The position numbers and the translations under genes were made by a program. The notes under the pieces were generated by a model. That model saw only the letters and a list, made by a program, of their open reading frames with translations, was not told the origin of the DNA and ran no database searches. Shown here in pieces: positions 55,860 through 64,000 of a stretch of 64,000 nucleotides of DNA (the stretch's first letter is position 1; each line of letters opens with the position of its first letter). This stretch comes from [Clostridium] saccharolyticum WM1. Lineage in GTDB: Bacteria > Bacillota > Clostridia > Lachnospirales > Lachnospiraceae. The DNA lies in contig NC_014376.1 in assembly GCF_000144625.1 (NCBI RefSeq), positions 2,914,001 to 2,978,000 of the forward strand, given 5' to 3'.

Positions 55860-56546
55860 CTAAATTGTAAGAGCGTACTGACGGACAGTTATGTCTGCAG
55901 GTATGCTTTTTTTGTTTCTTTTGGGATCATTCCAGGGATACAGATTAGCAACGGAGGATGCCGGAAGAACTCTTTCGAACTGGCTTTCAAACACATTTCT
56001 ACCGGTCGGACCAACACACAAAAAACCCTGCTGTTGACGGAGCATCAGGCGGTCTACATTCAATTTGCTCCGAACAAGTTCGGTCAGCACATCCGTCTGT
56101 AATAGCTTTAACCCATCATAATCATTTGCGGTAAGCTCAATATATACCGCACAGTGAAGAAGCGGCTCCCGGTTGCGGTGCATGGCAGATACCAGTGTTA
56201 CCACGTCCTGCAGATTACTTTTCGCCGTAACTGTTTGCTGCAAGTCATTGGTATTTGTCGTGTTCATCCGGTTCTTATTGGCAGCATTATGGATGATCTT
56301 CTTTTCCTCCGTTACTGTAACCTGCCTTGTGTAAATACGCAAGGTAACACCATCCTTTTCTCCCAAATGGCGAAGGATTGCCTGTTCGCTTGTACTCGTT
56401 GGATATTCCCGGAGTGCCCACACACACCGGAATGTATTTCCGCAGATAAAGTGATCCACGTTAAACTTTATTATGGATGGCGCAATCATATCGACAAAGG
56501 TTTTAACACTATCGCTTGATTCAATCATACATTTTGTATTTTTCAT
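55860..56546 (-). pseudogene. N-terminal fragment of a VirB4/TraE-like conjugation ATPase
   Basis: 228 codons. FVDMIAPSIIKFNVDHFICGNTFRCVWALREYP and HRNREPLLHCAVYIELTANDYDGL, RQQQGFLCVGPTGRNVFESQFERVLPASSVANLYPWN are the N-terminal part of CD1110-type VirB4 proteins; the following motor domain with Walker A is absent. The gene is cut just where the two-component/ABC cassette begins. Confidence 0.85.
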
Positions 56547-56574
56547 TCAGTTAACCTTTCTTTCCAACAAAAAA

Positions 56575-56605
56575 ACAACCTCCATAAAATCAAAGGTTGT
56601 CTTTT
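56575..56605. terminator. Bidirectional terminator after the second ars cluster
   Basis: ACAACCT (56575-56581)/AGGTTGT (56594-56600) with A-run on one side and T-run on the other. Confidence 0.65.
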
Positions 56606-56631
56606 TATTTTCTTATTCATATTAGCATAAA

Positions 56632-57029
56632 TCAATATTGATTGATTTCATTTTTTAGCTTCATTATTTTTTCTTCAATGGCTTGAATGACCTTAATGAA
56701 TTCTTCATCACTCTTGCCACTTGGATCTTCCAATCCCCAATCCTCCCGGTGTTTACAAGGCAAGAACGGACACTGCACATTGCATCCCATGGTCACTACA
56801 ATATCAACCGTCGGAATTTCTTCGAGAAGCTTGGATTTTGTGTTTTCTCCATATCAATTCCGTATAAGTCTTTCATCAGGCGTACAGCATTATGATTAAT
56901 CTGTGGTTTTGTTTCTGTCCCTGCAGAATAACATTCAAATACATCCGAAGCCAAATGCTTTCCGAGAGCTTCTGCAATTTGACTTCTGCAGGAATTGTGA
57001 ACACAGATAAAGGCTACTTTTGGTAACAT
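56632..57029 (-). pseudogene. arsC: Second arsenate reductase gene with a one-base frameshift
   Basis: The first 62 codons (KVAFICVHNSCRS, YSAGTETKPQINHNAV) end in frame at EKTQNPSFS. Adding one base at about 56839 restores KLLEEIPTVDIVVTMGCNVQCPFLPCKHREDWG and the end at TGA 56632, closely like the intact arsC at 2.8 kb. As read, the product lacks the resolving cysteines. Confidence 0.85.
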
Positions 57030-57088
57030 AAGTCATACTCTCCTTCGCTAATAATTTGGACTGCGACGCACCATAAAAGCTTATCAAC

Positions 57089-57499
57089 TTATCCTCTTAC
57101 TTTTTCTAATATTTTAATGACCTCTTCTGTCTTTAAAACCTTACCAAAGGAAACCACTTTACCATCTATGACCAGAGCCGGTGTTGACATGACTCCATAA
57201 GCTGCAATCTGTGCAAAGTCTGTTACATGATCAATCTTTGTATCCATTCCAAGCGTCTCTAATGCCTCTTTTGTAGCTGCCTCTAACTGATTGCACTTTG
57301 CGCATCCAGAACCAAGCACCTTTACCTCAGTTACTTCATTCTTCTCTGTTTCAGCTGACACAAGTATTTCCGAATCACAGTTACCACCACAACAACATCC
57401 TGTTTCTTCTGCCACAGGAGTCTTTGGTTCACATGTTCCTCCACAATCACAGCCCGTCTTTACTTCCTCTTTTTTCTTTCCAATACCAAATAATGCCAT
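57089..57499 (-). CDS. Thioredoxin-like protein of an arsenic cluster
   Basis: 136 residues. A cysteine-rich N-terminal tail (TGCDCGGTC, TGCCCGGNC) precedes a small thioredoxin fold of the redox-active disulfide protein 2 family, with active site SGCAKC (~65-70) and STPALVIDGKVVSFGKVL. It could reduce ArsC or bind arsenite. Between arsC and the ferredoxin/DUF2703 gene. Confidence 0.9.
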   Translation of the reverse strand: MALFGIGKKKEEVKTGCDCGGTCEPKTPVAEETGCCCGGNCDSEILVSAETEKNEVTEVKVLGSGCAKCNQLEAATKEALETLGMDTKIDHVTDFAQIAAYGVMSTPALVIDGKVVSFGKVLKTEEVIKILEKVRG

Positions 57500-57544
57500 T
57501 ACAAATTCCTCCTAATAATTCATTTAATTTTTAATAGTTCCTCA

Positions 57545-58303
57545 TTAACAGCAGCTTCCTTTACAGGAACATTCTTTACTCTTCTTACCTTTAAAGAATA
57601 TTTTTAAGTTTTCAGGTATCTCATATTCCTGTGAATTGGAACTATATTTATCAAACGTAATAAATGCGTTTTTTAAGACTGCTTCTGCTATCATCTCTTT
57701 CGGCGGAATTTCATAAACCTCACCATTATATTCAAAAACACGGCAATCAACAGCAGTTCCGCTTATTTCACTGCAACATCCACAGCTATTTTCAGCCACA
57801 GAAAAGCATATATCCTGACCATTCACGCGGATGGTTGGTGATGATACAAACCGATACTGTTTAGCAAGCTCCTCTGTTTCCATTTTAATTTTATTGTATT
57901 TCACTTTATATCCAGCCATTTCAATAGCTGGTGTAAGAACTGCCATTACTTCATCCAAAATAACATCCGTACCAACACAGCACTCACAAGTTTCAAGATC
58001 CAGATAAAGATACTCAACCTGCACCATATTTTCAACCTGCTCTTTACATTCACAACTGTCTTCGCTTAATGACAAACCACCATTTGGAGGAATCCATCCT
58101 GTATCTTCACCCACATAGGTGATTGCTCCAACCGGACACAGATTACCACATCCATGACAATGATCGATACAGTTTTTTGTATTAATTACAATAGGAGATG
58201 GGGCTTTCTCAGTATTATATACATCATGCGTACACTTTTTGATACAAGCTCCGCACTCGCTGCATACAATATAATCAATAACTGGATACCATGTTTTTGC
58301 CAT
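57545..58303 (-). CDS. Ferredoxin and DUF2703 fusion protein of an arsenic cluster
   Basis: 252 residues. Residues ~12-60 hold ferredoxin-like cysteines (CSECGACIKKC, CHGCGNLCP); ~95-205 hold the DUF2703 thiol domain (LETCECCVGT, SSPTIRVNGQDI, CGCCSE); the C-terminus ends KECSCKGSCC. DUF2703 proteins are commonly encoded with arsenic permeases. Redox or metalloid-binding role is inferred. Confidence 0.85.
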   Translation of the reverse strand: MAKTWYPVIDYIVCSECGACIKKCTHDVYNTEKAPSPIVINTKNCIDHCHGCGNLCPVGAITYVGEDTGWIPPNGGLSLSEDSCECKEQVENMVQVEYLYLDLETCECCVGTDVILDEVMAVLTPAIEMAGYKVKYNKIKMETEELAKQYRFVSSPTIRVNGQDICFSVAENSCGCCSEISGTAVDCRVFEYNGEVYEIPPKEMIAEAVLKNAFITFDKYSSNSQEYEIPENLKIFFKGKKSKECSCKGSCC

Positions 58304-58320
58304 TAGATATACCTCCTCAT

Positions 58321-59334
58321 TTAAACAAATAAGTATTGAAAGAAATTAAACAAGTAACCTACAATTATAATACCGATGGTACAAATAGCAATAAACAGCC
58401 CTAACAATTTCGGTTTAACAGCCTTGCGAAGCATGATCATGGAAGGAAGACTGAGAGTTGTAACTGCCATCATGAAGGATAGTACTGTTCCAAGCTGAGC
58501 ACCTTTATAAAGTAAAGCCTCGGCAACCGGAATGGTACCAAAAATATCAGCATACATTGGAACTCCAATCAGCGTAGCAAGTATTACCCCAAATGGATTG
58601 TGACTTCCAAGTACTGTTTCAATCCAGCTTTCCGGTATCCAGTTATGGATGATTGCTCCAATACCAACTCCTATCAGTATATATGGAAATACCTTTTTAA
58701 ATGTTGATACCACCTGATCTTTTGCGTATATGACCCGTTCTTTTTTCGTTAACGTAGGTGAATCAATATCTACTGTGGAAGCAGTTCGAATAAACTCCTC
58801 AACATGCTGTTCCATATGCATCTTCTCAATGATAGTACCTCCAATTACTGCAACAATCAAACCAACGATTACATAAACAACGGCAACCTTTACTCCGAAG
58901 ATACTCATAAGAAGGACTAGAGAACCAAGATCTACCATAGGAGAAGAAATCAAAAAGGAAAATGTTACTCCAAGAGGCAGTCCGGCACTGGTAAAACCAA
59001 TAAATAGTGGAATCGAGGAACAAGAGCAAAATGGTGTTACTGTTCCAAGCAGAGCCGCCATGATATTGGCATGTATTCCATGAAATCTGCCCATGATTTT
59101 CTTACTGCGTTCTGGCGGAAAATAGCTCTGGATATAAGAAATCATAAAAATTAATGTACATAACAATATCGTTATTTTAATAACATCATAGAGAAAGAAC
59201 TGCACACTTCCCCAAAGCCTGCTTGAAATATCAAACCCCAATGAAGAAAGCATATTACCAATCAGTGTATTGAGCCATTTCATGGCCAGAACCTGATTTT
59301 GAATAAACAGTCCTATATCTTGTAAAATCTGCAT
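58321..59334 (-). CDS. arsP: ArsP/UPF0718-family permease
   Basis: 337 residues, about eight membrane segments. Signatures: GTVTPFCSCSSIPLFIGFTSAGLPLGVTFSFLISSPMVD (conserved C-S-C and P residues) and ATLIGVPMYADIFGTIPVAEALL. ArsP homologues export trivalent organoarsenicals; some UPF0718 members move other soft metals, so the substrate is likely arsenical but not proven. In one operon behind arsR. Confidence 0.85.
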   Translation of the reverse strand: MQILQDIGLFIQNQVLAMKWLNTLIGNMLSSLGFDISSRLWGSVQFFLYDVIKITILLCTLIFMISYIQSYFPPERSKKIMGRFHGIHANIMAALLGTVTPFCSCSSIPLFIGFTSAGLPLGVTFSFLISSPMVDLGSLVLLMSIFGVKVAVVYVIVGLIVAVIGGTIIEKMHMEQHVEEFIRTASTVDIDSPTLTKKERVIYAKDQVVSTFKKVFPYILIGVGIGAIIHNWIPESWIETVLGSHNPFGVILATLIGVPMYADIFGTIPVAEALLYKGAQLGTVLSFMMAVTTLSLPSMIMLRKAVKPKLLGLFIAICTIGIIIVGYLFNFFQYLFV

Positions 59335-59408
59335 TATAATCTTCCTTTCTTATTAAATCTAATTTTGTCAATATATACTGTTATGATAAAGCCATCCTTT
59401 CAATGGCT

Positions 59409-59720
59409 CTATCTACAGGAACATTCCTGCACAGTACTATATAGTTTAGTGATTTTATCAAGCAGCTCTTTTGCATAGGCACTGCCTTCCTCGCTGATGG
59501 AATAATGTGTCCATTTACCTTCTTTTCTGGCATTCACAACCCCGGAATCACACAATATCTTCATGTGATGGGACAAGGTAGATTGACCGATATTCAAATC
59601 TTCCAACAGCTTACAGGCACATTTCTCACCTGTCTGTAAAAGTTCCAAAATCATAAGACGGTTTTCATCACAAAATGCTTTAAAGACCTTTGCATTTTTT
59701 TCGTATTCAATTATTGACAC
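59409..59720 (-). CDS. arsR: ArsR-family repressor, second ars cluster
   Basis: 103 residues from a GTG with GAGGTG upstream. Winged helix with EKCACKLLEDLNIGQSTLSHHMKIL (CxC arsenite site) and a C-terminal ECSCR. About half identical by eye to the first ArsR. It controls arsP, the ferredoxin/DUF2703 gene, thioredoxin-like gene and broken arsC. Confidence 0.95.
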   Translation of the reverse strand: MSIIEYEKNAKVFKAFCDENRLMILELLQTGEKCACKLLEDLNIGQSTLSHHMKILCDSGVVNARKEGKWTHYSISEEGSAYAKELLDKITKLYSTVQECSCR

Positions 59721-59730
59721 TGTATCACCT

Positions 59731-59786
59731 CATATCTATTTTATTCGATATGATTATATCATATTCTTCAAATCGATAAATGTCAA
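59731..59786 (-). promoter_or_regulatory. Promoter and operator of the second ars cluster
   Basis: TTGACA (59781-59786), 17-base spacer, TATGAT (59758-59763). The imperfect inverted repeat CATATCTATTTTATTCGATATG (59731-59752) overlaps the start site region. Confidence 0.8.
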
Positions 59787-59887
59787 TATGTTCTGAAGAC
59801 TTTTTTACCACACTTTGTACCATTATTTAAGATTACATACTCTCCCCCATAATTACCCACCTTTCACCGTCATAATCCTCATATTTT

Positions 59888-60058
59888 TCAGTAGTAACAG
59901 CAAGAATAACGATTGGTTACAAGTTGACCGCCTGCATTGGAGTCGGGGTTGTAGTACACCTCTTTCGCAGCATCATCTTCGATATAAAATTTGGAATTTT
60001 GAAATGCTGAACTGTGTTCGTTTACATACTTCTGATGGTGTTCATTCATGTCACTCAT
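59888..60058 (-). pseudogene. 5' fragment of a small conjugative-element gene
   Basis: 56 codons from ATG 60058, AAAGGAGG ten bases upstream, overlapping the end of the preceding small gene. NSKFYIEDDAAKEVYYNPDSNAGGQLVTN resembles a common conjugative-transposon protein that is normally longer; after VTN the frame runs only five codons (ending SCCYY). The ars cluster starts just beyond. Confidence 0.55.
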
Positions 60059-60275
60059 GCTTGTTCGTCCTCCTTTGATATATTTTTTGCATATCGGTTC
60101 TTAGGCAATTTTCCTCTGCGCTATAGCAGATAAATCCATGGGAGGGATAGGGGCAGTCACCGCAGCTTGGGAATGGTCCAAGAGGATGCGGATCATTTTT
60201 CGACTTGCTGCTAGAAACAAGGCTATCCGAATCATAGCAAGCCGTTCTCTTATTTTTCTTATATCGTATTAGCAT
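60051..60275 (-). CDS. Small cysteine-containing conjugative-element protein
   Basis: 74 residues from ATG 60275 with AAAGGAG upstream. PFPSCGDCPYPSHGFICYS gives a CxxC and further cysteine, reminiscent of small zinc-binding cargo proteins. Overlaps the next gene start. Function unknown. Confidence 0.5.
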   Translation of the reverse strand: MLIRYKKNKRTACYDSDSLVSSSKSKNDPHPLGPFPSCGDCPYPSHGFICYSAEENCLRTDMQKIYQRRTNKHE

Positions 60276-60300
60276 GGCTCTCCTTTCTGGACACAAAAAA

Positions 60301-60344
60301 AGCCGGAGAATCTGAGTGCTAAAATGCACTTCAATTCTCCGGCT
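60301..60344 (-). terminator. Strong terminator upstream of the mobile-element genes
   Basis: AGCCGGAGAATCTGAGTGC (60301-60319) pairs with GCACTTCAATTCTCCGGCT (60326-60344), one mismatch region. On the minus strand it is followed by TTTTTTT. Confidence 0.8.
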
Positions 60345-60346
60345 CT

Positions 60347-60850
60347 ATCCGTTTTATTATTATATTTTTTTATGAAAATCTTCTATATCTCAAGAATGAT
60401 TTTAACATCAGTTTAAGGGGCATATCTCAAAAATATCGTTTTGCATCAGTATTTTTCGCTGAAAAAGGGGATAAAAAACGTGCATTTTTTGCCCCGATTT
60501 TTGCTCTTTTTTCGCCTTCAAACCACTATATATTGTGGTCAATCCTTACTTTTTGCTTTTCAAACCACAACGTTGCATCAGAATCACGCACTCAACGTGC
60601 CTTGAGTAGACAAAAATGATGTCGTAAAGACCCATTGGTTCCTTGGCGGAGGGGTATTTTTCTCAAAATCAGATCACAATAATCCGTTTTTCGAGTCCTA
60701 ACTTCCGCTCTTTTAAAATCAAAGGGGACGCCATTTCTGTTCGGCACTTGTAGTGCTGCTACAACTTTACCAGTCAGTAAAAATTGTGCGCAATAAAACT
60801 TTCAAACTTGTTGTGGTTTGAGAGCTTTATTCTGAACAATTATTCAATTG
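60347..60850. other. 500-base non-coding stretch with CAAACCAC repeats
   Basis: No gene. CAAACCAC occurs at about 60519 and 60563 and inverted at about 60813 (GTTGTGGTTTG); ACCACTATATATTGTGGT forms a hairpin near 60523. AT-rich runs and these repeats suggest a transfer origin or recombination region next to the serine recombinase. Confidence 0.4.
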
Positions 60851-62230
60851 TCATGATAAAGTCTTTTCCATTATTAATCCGGTTTTGAAGTGTACTATTA
60901 CAGTTTTTTCATCCTTGACCACAATCCGTTCAATTACCTTGTTCAGTAATTGCTTTGTTAAATCGTCATCATTGAACTCTCCTTTGTCTCCAAGGTTTAC
61001 TATTAGAACCGCTTTTGTTTTGATCAAATACACTGTCGAGTCAGCAGGATCCGTTTTTATAATCGTATTGAATAACTTACTCAATAATTTCATCATTTCT
61101 GATTCTCTTATAGTTGCTGACTGTTTACATTGCACAGTCCCAGCTTTCAATCGCTCTCGACATCGCCAGACAAAGGATTTGCCACTTTTATTCTGCCATG
61201 ACACTCTATTATAAGTGCCGCTACATTTGCCACAGATAATAAGTCCACTTAGCGGATAAGCTGAACTGTATCGTTTTCTAGTGCTTCTTTCACTAGCACA
61301 GCTTCTCCGTTTCATTTCCTCTTGAACAAGATAGAACTGTTCTTTTGTGATAATTGCCTCATGGCTATTTCTAACGTAGTACTTCTTTACATAACCATTA
61401 TTCATGACTTTCTTCTTTGTTAAAAAGTCAATCGTATAGGTTTTTTGCAGAATTGCATCTCCCATGTATTTTTCACATTGAAGCATTTTATAAATCGTCT
61501 CGTGATGCCATTTTTCTTTTCCTGTCGTTGTTCTTATTCCTTCACTTTCAAGTACTCTCGCAATTTTATAAGTCCCAAGTCCTTGCAGATAAAGATCAAA
61601 TATTCTTTTAACAACTGCAGCTTCTTCTGGAATAATGATTAGCTTCTCATCTTCATTTTTTGTGTATCCCATAAACTTCTTGTGATTCACCTGAACAATA
61701 CCTTGTTCAAATTTCCGGATAATTCCCCACCTTGTGTTTTCGCTCAAGTTACGGCTTTCCTCTTGTGCTTGGCTACTCAAGATGGTGATTAGTAACTCAC
61801 CGGTATTGTCCATTGTATCGATGTTCTCTTTTTCAAATAGAATTCGGATTTGCCTTTCTTTTAACTCGCGGATAATCCTTAAGCAGTCTACCGTATTCCT
61901 AGCAAACCGACTTATTGATTTTGTTAGAATCAGATCAATCTTGCCAGCATAACAGTCCTCAATCATATCATTGAAGCTATCACGGAATTTCGTACCAGTG
62001 GCTGCCTTACCTTCATCAGCATAGATACCGGCACAGTTCCAACTTTTGTTCATTCCGATTTTTCTTGTGTAATAAGCTATTTGAGCATCATAGCTATTTT
62101 CCTGCTGCTCAAATCTTGTACTGACCCTGCAGTATGCTGCTACATTTAGAGTTTTGTGTTCAATCCTAATATGTGAGTCATACTTGGGATCGGGCGGGAT
62201 TATTGTAATGTCCTTTTGCTGCACTTTCAT
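60851..62230 (-). CDS. Large serine recombinase
   Basis: 459 residues. Catalytic domain with AAYCRVSTRFEQQENSYD (active serine in RVST), GKIDLILTKSISRFARNT; recombinase domain; zinc ribbon (CGKCSGTYN, CRERLKAGTVQC); C-terminal coiled region. Start ATG 62230 follows AAGGAGAG; the longer frame from 62296 precedes it. Intact, so it may be the integrase of the surrounding element. Its own end meets the 60.35-60.85 kb non-coding stretch. Confidence 0.93.
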   Translation of the reverse strand: MKVQQKDITIIPPDPKYDSHIRIEHKTLNVAAYCRVSTRFEQQENSYDAQIAYYTRKIGMNKSWNCAGIYADEGKAATGTKFRDSFNDMIEDCYAGKIDLILTKSISRFARNTVDCLRIIRELKERQIRILFEKENIDTMDNTGELLITILSSQAQEESRNLSENTRWGIIRKFEQGIVQVNHKKFMGYTKNEDEKLIIIPEEAAVVKRIFDLYLQGLGTYKIARVLESEGIRTTTGKEKWHHETIYKMLQCEKYMGDAILQKTYTIDFLTKKKVMNNGYVKKYYVRNSHEAIITKEQFYLVQEEMKRRSCASERSTRKRYSSAYPLSGLIICGKCSGTYNRVSWQNKSGKSFVWRCRERLKAGTVQCKQSATIRESEMMKLLSKLFNTIIKTDPADSTVYLIKTKAVLIVNLGDKGEFNDDDLTKQLLNKVIERIVVKDEKTVIVHFKTGLIMEKTLS

Positions 62231-62356
62231 TCTCTCCTTTATAGATTTAATTTTTACTTTCTTATTATACAAAATCAAATCTATTTTAGAAATCAATCAA
62301 AGTTGTAACAAAACCAAAGAGCCTCAGCGTACGCCAAAGCCCTTGTAACGGAATTA

Positions 62357-63976
62357 TCAAATTTTTTTATGTTCCTTAATCACGCTCAAATTAGCTTTGA
62401 TGATTTGCTTCTCATGATACATCTTTTCATCAGCAGCACTAATCAAATCATCAACATGAGTTTTCTGTTTATTGTCAAAATCAACGACTCCATGGCTTAC
62501 ACTGATTAAGTAAGCTCTGTCTTCATTATTATTAATTTGATTATACTCTTGAACAATTCTCTCCCATATTTTTTCAGCCATATCGATTCCAATACCATTA
62601 AATACAATTAAAAACTCATCTCCGCCTAATCGCACTAAAAAGTCTTGTTCGCGGATTGTTCTTTTTATAATATCAGCTACCGTTATTATGAGTTCATCTC
62701 CCAATTTATGTCCGAGTGTATCGTTAACTTCCTTTAGGCCATTAATATCGATAAAACATAAACTACCTAAAAATTGACGTCTATCATCAGATGGAAATAA
62801 CTCATTCAGCTTAGCAATACCTGCACGTCTATTAAAGGTCTTTGTAAGCGGGTCAAACTCGGAATAATATTTAATTCTCGAATACGTCTTTCTATTAACA
62901 TAGACTAAGAACCCAACTATGCCTGAAATGATGCCTATCAAAATAAAATAATAAATATTCTTTACGAAAACATCTAAGCCCATTGCCCATACATTGTCAT
63001 TAAAAAGCTCTCCGTTTTTCTGAGTTCTTTCGATTAATGAAACAATATACCAACTTCCATCCCCAAGAATAATCTGTTGATCGTGGATGTTCATTTTGTC
63101 CGCATTGAATTTATGACTTAAAACAACCGGTGTTACTGTTATCAGTCCTTTTTCAGTAGTAAATTGAGACTTGTTTTCAATAAGAGACTTCCACTCATTT
63201 GGAAAATCATGTTCAAAAGTTTTTTCTTTTTTCTCATCAAACATAAAGTTCCAATCATTCTCAGGATTTGATGACGATAAACTGTACCCATTTGCATTCA
63301 GTAGAATGATTTCGCCTTGACTATTATTCGCCAAATCTCTAAATCCTGACAACATATAATCAGCGAGATAATTCAACACAATGATACCTTGTAGTTTGCC
63401 TTTCTCATCATAAACTGGAGTGGAAAGACGGATCATTGGCTTATAAGGAATCTCTATTTTACCTTGCTCAATATTTAAATCGAGAGGAGATACATAGACA
63501 CTCTCCTCATTGAGTTTTACTGTTTCAGTAAAATAGTAGCGATCTTTTTTATTTTGTAAATCTTTTGCAGGTACAATGTACCCGCCTTTTTCACTAATGT
63601 TAATACGGATTTTTTCATCTCCATTAGCATCTATATATCTGATCTGATCATATATACGCCTTTGAGTAGAAAACTCAGCCCAGTTAGCAGCTACATTTAC
63701 ATAGCTGTTCGTATCTAATAATTCATTTTCAAATGCATGATGGAGGTAATGTAGGTCTGATAATACCATGCTAAATTCACGCCCCATGAAGTCGCTTTCT
63801 AGTTTAACCACCCTTTGTTCTTGACTCTGCACAGCCTCAATCTTAGTTGTTCGTACTTCTTTTTCAAGAAAAAATAAAACCAAAAACGAGAGAGCAAATA
63901 CCAATGCAAAAGATATTATGAAATACCCTATAGTGTTCCTTTTGTTATGACCAATATCCCCATCCAACAACAGCAC
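62357..63976 (-). CDS. Membrane diguanylate cyclase with Cache-like sensor domain
   Basis: 539 residues. Transmembrane helix ~15-36, extracellular Cache-like domain to ~340 (GIIVLNYLADYML, DGSWYIVSLI), second helix ~350-370, then a GGDEF domain (DPLTKTFNRRAG, IDINGLKEVNDTLGHKLGDELI, RLGGDEFLIVF) with an intact active site. Makes cyclic di-GMP from GTP on an external cue. Start uncertain: GTG 63976, or TTG 63970/63967 after AGAGGTG. No EAL domain is present in the window, but a c-di-GMP riboswitch is 7 kb away. Confidence 0.93.
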   Translation of the reverse strand: MLLLDGDIGHNKRNTIGYFIISFALVFALSFLVLFFLEKEVRTTKIEAVQSQEQRVVKLESDFMGREFSMVLSDLHYLHHAFENELLDTNSYVNVAANWAEFSTQRRIYDQIRYIDANGDEKIRINISEKGGYIVPAKDLQNKKDRYYFTETVKLNEESVYVSPLDLNIEQGKIEIPYKPMIRLSTPVYDEKGKLQGIIVLNYLADYMLSGFRDLANNSQGEIILLNANGYSLSSSNPENDWNFMFDEKKEKTFEHDFPNEWKSLIENKSQFTTEKGLITVTPVVLSHKFNADKMNIHDQQIILGDGSWYIVSLIERTQKNGELFNDNVWAMGLDVFVKNIYYFILIGIISGIVGFLVYVNRKTYSRIKYYSEFDPLTKTFNRRAGIAKLNELFPSDDRRQFLGSLCFIDINGLKEVNDTLGHKLGDELIITVADIIKRTIREQDFLVRLGGDEFLIVFNGIGIDMAEKIWERIVQEYNQINNNEDRAYLISVSHGVVDFDNKQKTHVDDLISAADEKMYHEKQIIKANLSVIKEHKKI

Positions 63977-64000
63977 CTCTTTTCTTTCTGCTTTACAGAA

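Noticed and set aside
60500..60830. CAAACCAC repeats as a CRISPR array
   Set aside because: Only three copies, irregular spacing, mixed orientation and no cas genes.

Overview
The window looks like a chromosomal segment of a low-GC anaerobic Firmicute of class Clostridia, probably Lachnospiraceae-like. The evidence is Clostridia-type gene content: a SCIFF-type radical SAM maturase remnant, DUF134/DUF5320/NifX iron-sulfur genes, reverse-type rubrerythrin, LytTR and PucR regulators, strong GGAGG ribosome sites, and conjugative transposon genes typical of gut Clostridia. No rRNA, tRNA or CRISPR array was recognised. Most genes lie on the minus strand.

Layout. 1-2.6 kb: end of a PucR-type regulator, then YaiI/YqxD and DUF6544 proteins. 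2.8-6.9 kb: a complete arsenic operon arsR-acr3-arsD-arsA-arsC with a well-formed ArsR promoter/operator. 7-16 kb: single small enzymes (an Arg/Asp-repeat protein, amidohydrolase, alkyltransferase-like protein, acetyltransferases, hydrolase, cupin, phosphodiesterase, YwbE, rifampin ADP-ribosyltransferase, uracil-DNA glycosylase). 16-20.9 kb: C45 peptidase, chloramphenicol acetyltransferase, and an ABC-F gene that has a promoter, a leader peptide and an attenuator hairpin but is cut by one in-frame stop. 20.9-25 kb: a lipoprotein metallophosphoesterase (also cut by one in-frame stop) next to a LytTR two-component system with two duplicated LytTR-type promoter modules. 25-26 kb: a decayed IS66 element. 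26-28.3 kb: HxlR/SnoaL pair and ferredoxin/rubrerythrin genes. 28.3-43.5 kb: thrS, a CoA-disulfide-reductase-like flavoprotein, two NifU-like scaffolds, Mrp, DUF134, DUF89, peptide deformylase, DUF5320 proteins, a tiny ferredoxin, a collapsed zinc-type ABC operon, a Fur-family regulator, two ferredoxin-bearing MinD-like ATPases with NifX domains, and metK. Four promoters here share one operator-like motif, suggesting a metal or iron-sulfur regulon.

43.6-62.3 kb is a mosaic of decayed integrative conjugative element genes (VirD4, VirB4, DUF5688, DUF3846, DUF6103, NlpC/P60, serine recombinases) fused by deletions to truncated chromosomal genes. It carries two cargo blocks: a BceRS-like two-component system with a DUF308 protein and a FtsX-type ABC exporter, ending in a c-di-GMP-I riboswitch, and a second arsenic cluster (arsR-arsP-Fd/DUF2703-thioredoxin-arsC) whose arsC is frameshifted. 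The window ends with a Cache-GGDEF diguanylate cyclase.

A striking general feature is many broken genes (single in-frame stops, one-base frameshifts, deletion fusions) among accessory genes, while housekeeping genes (thrS, metK, def, arsA) are intact. That favours genuine decay of accessory DNA, but uncorrected sequencing errors cannot be excluded from the sequence alone.
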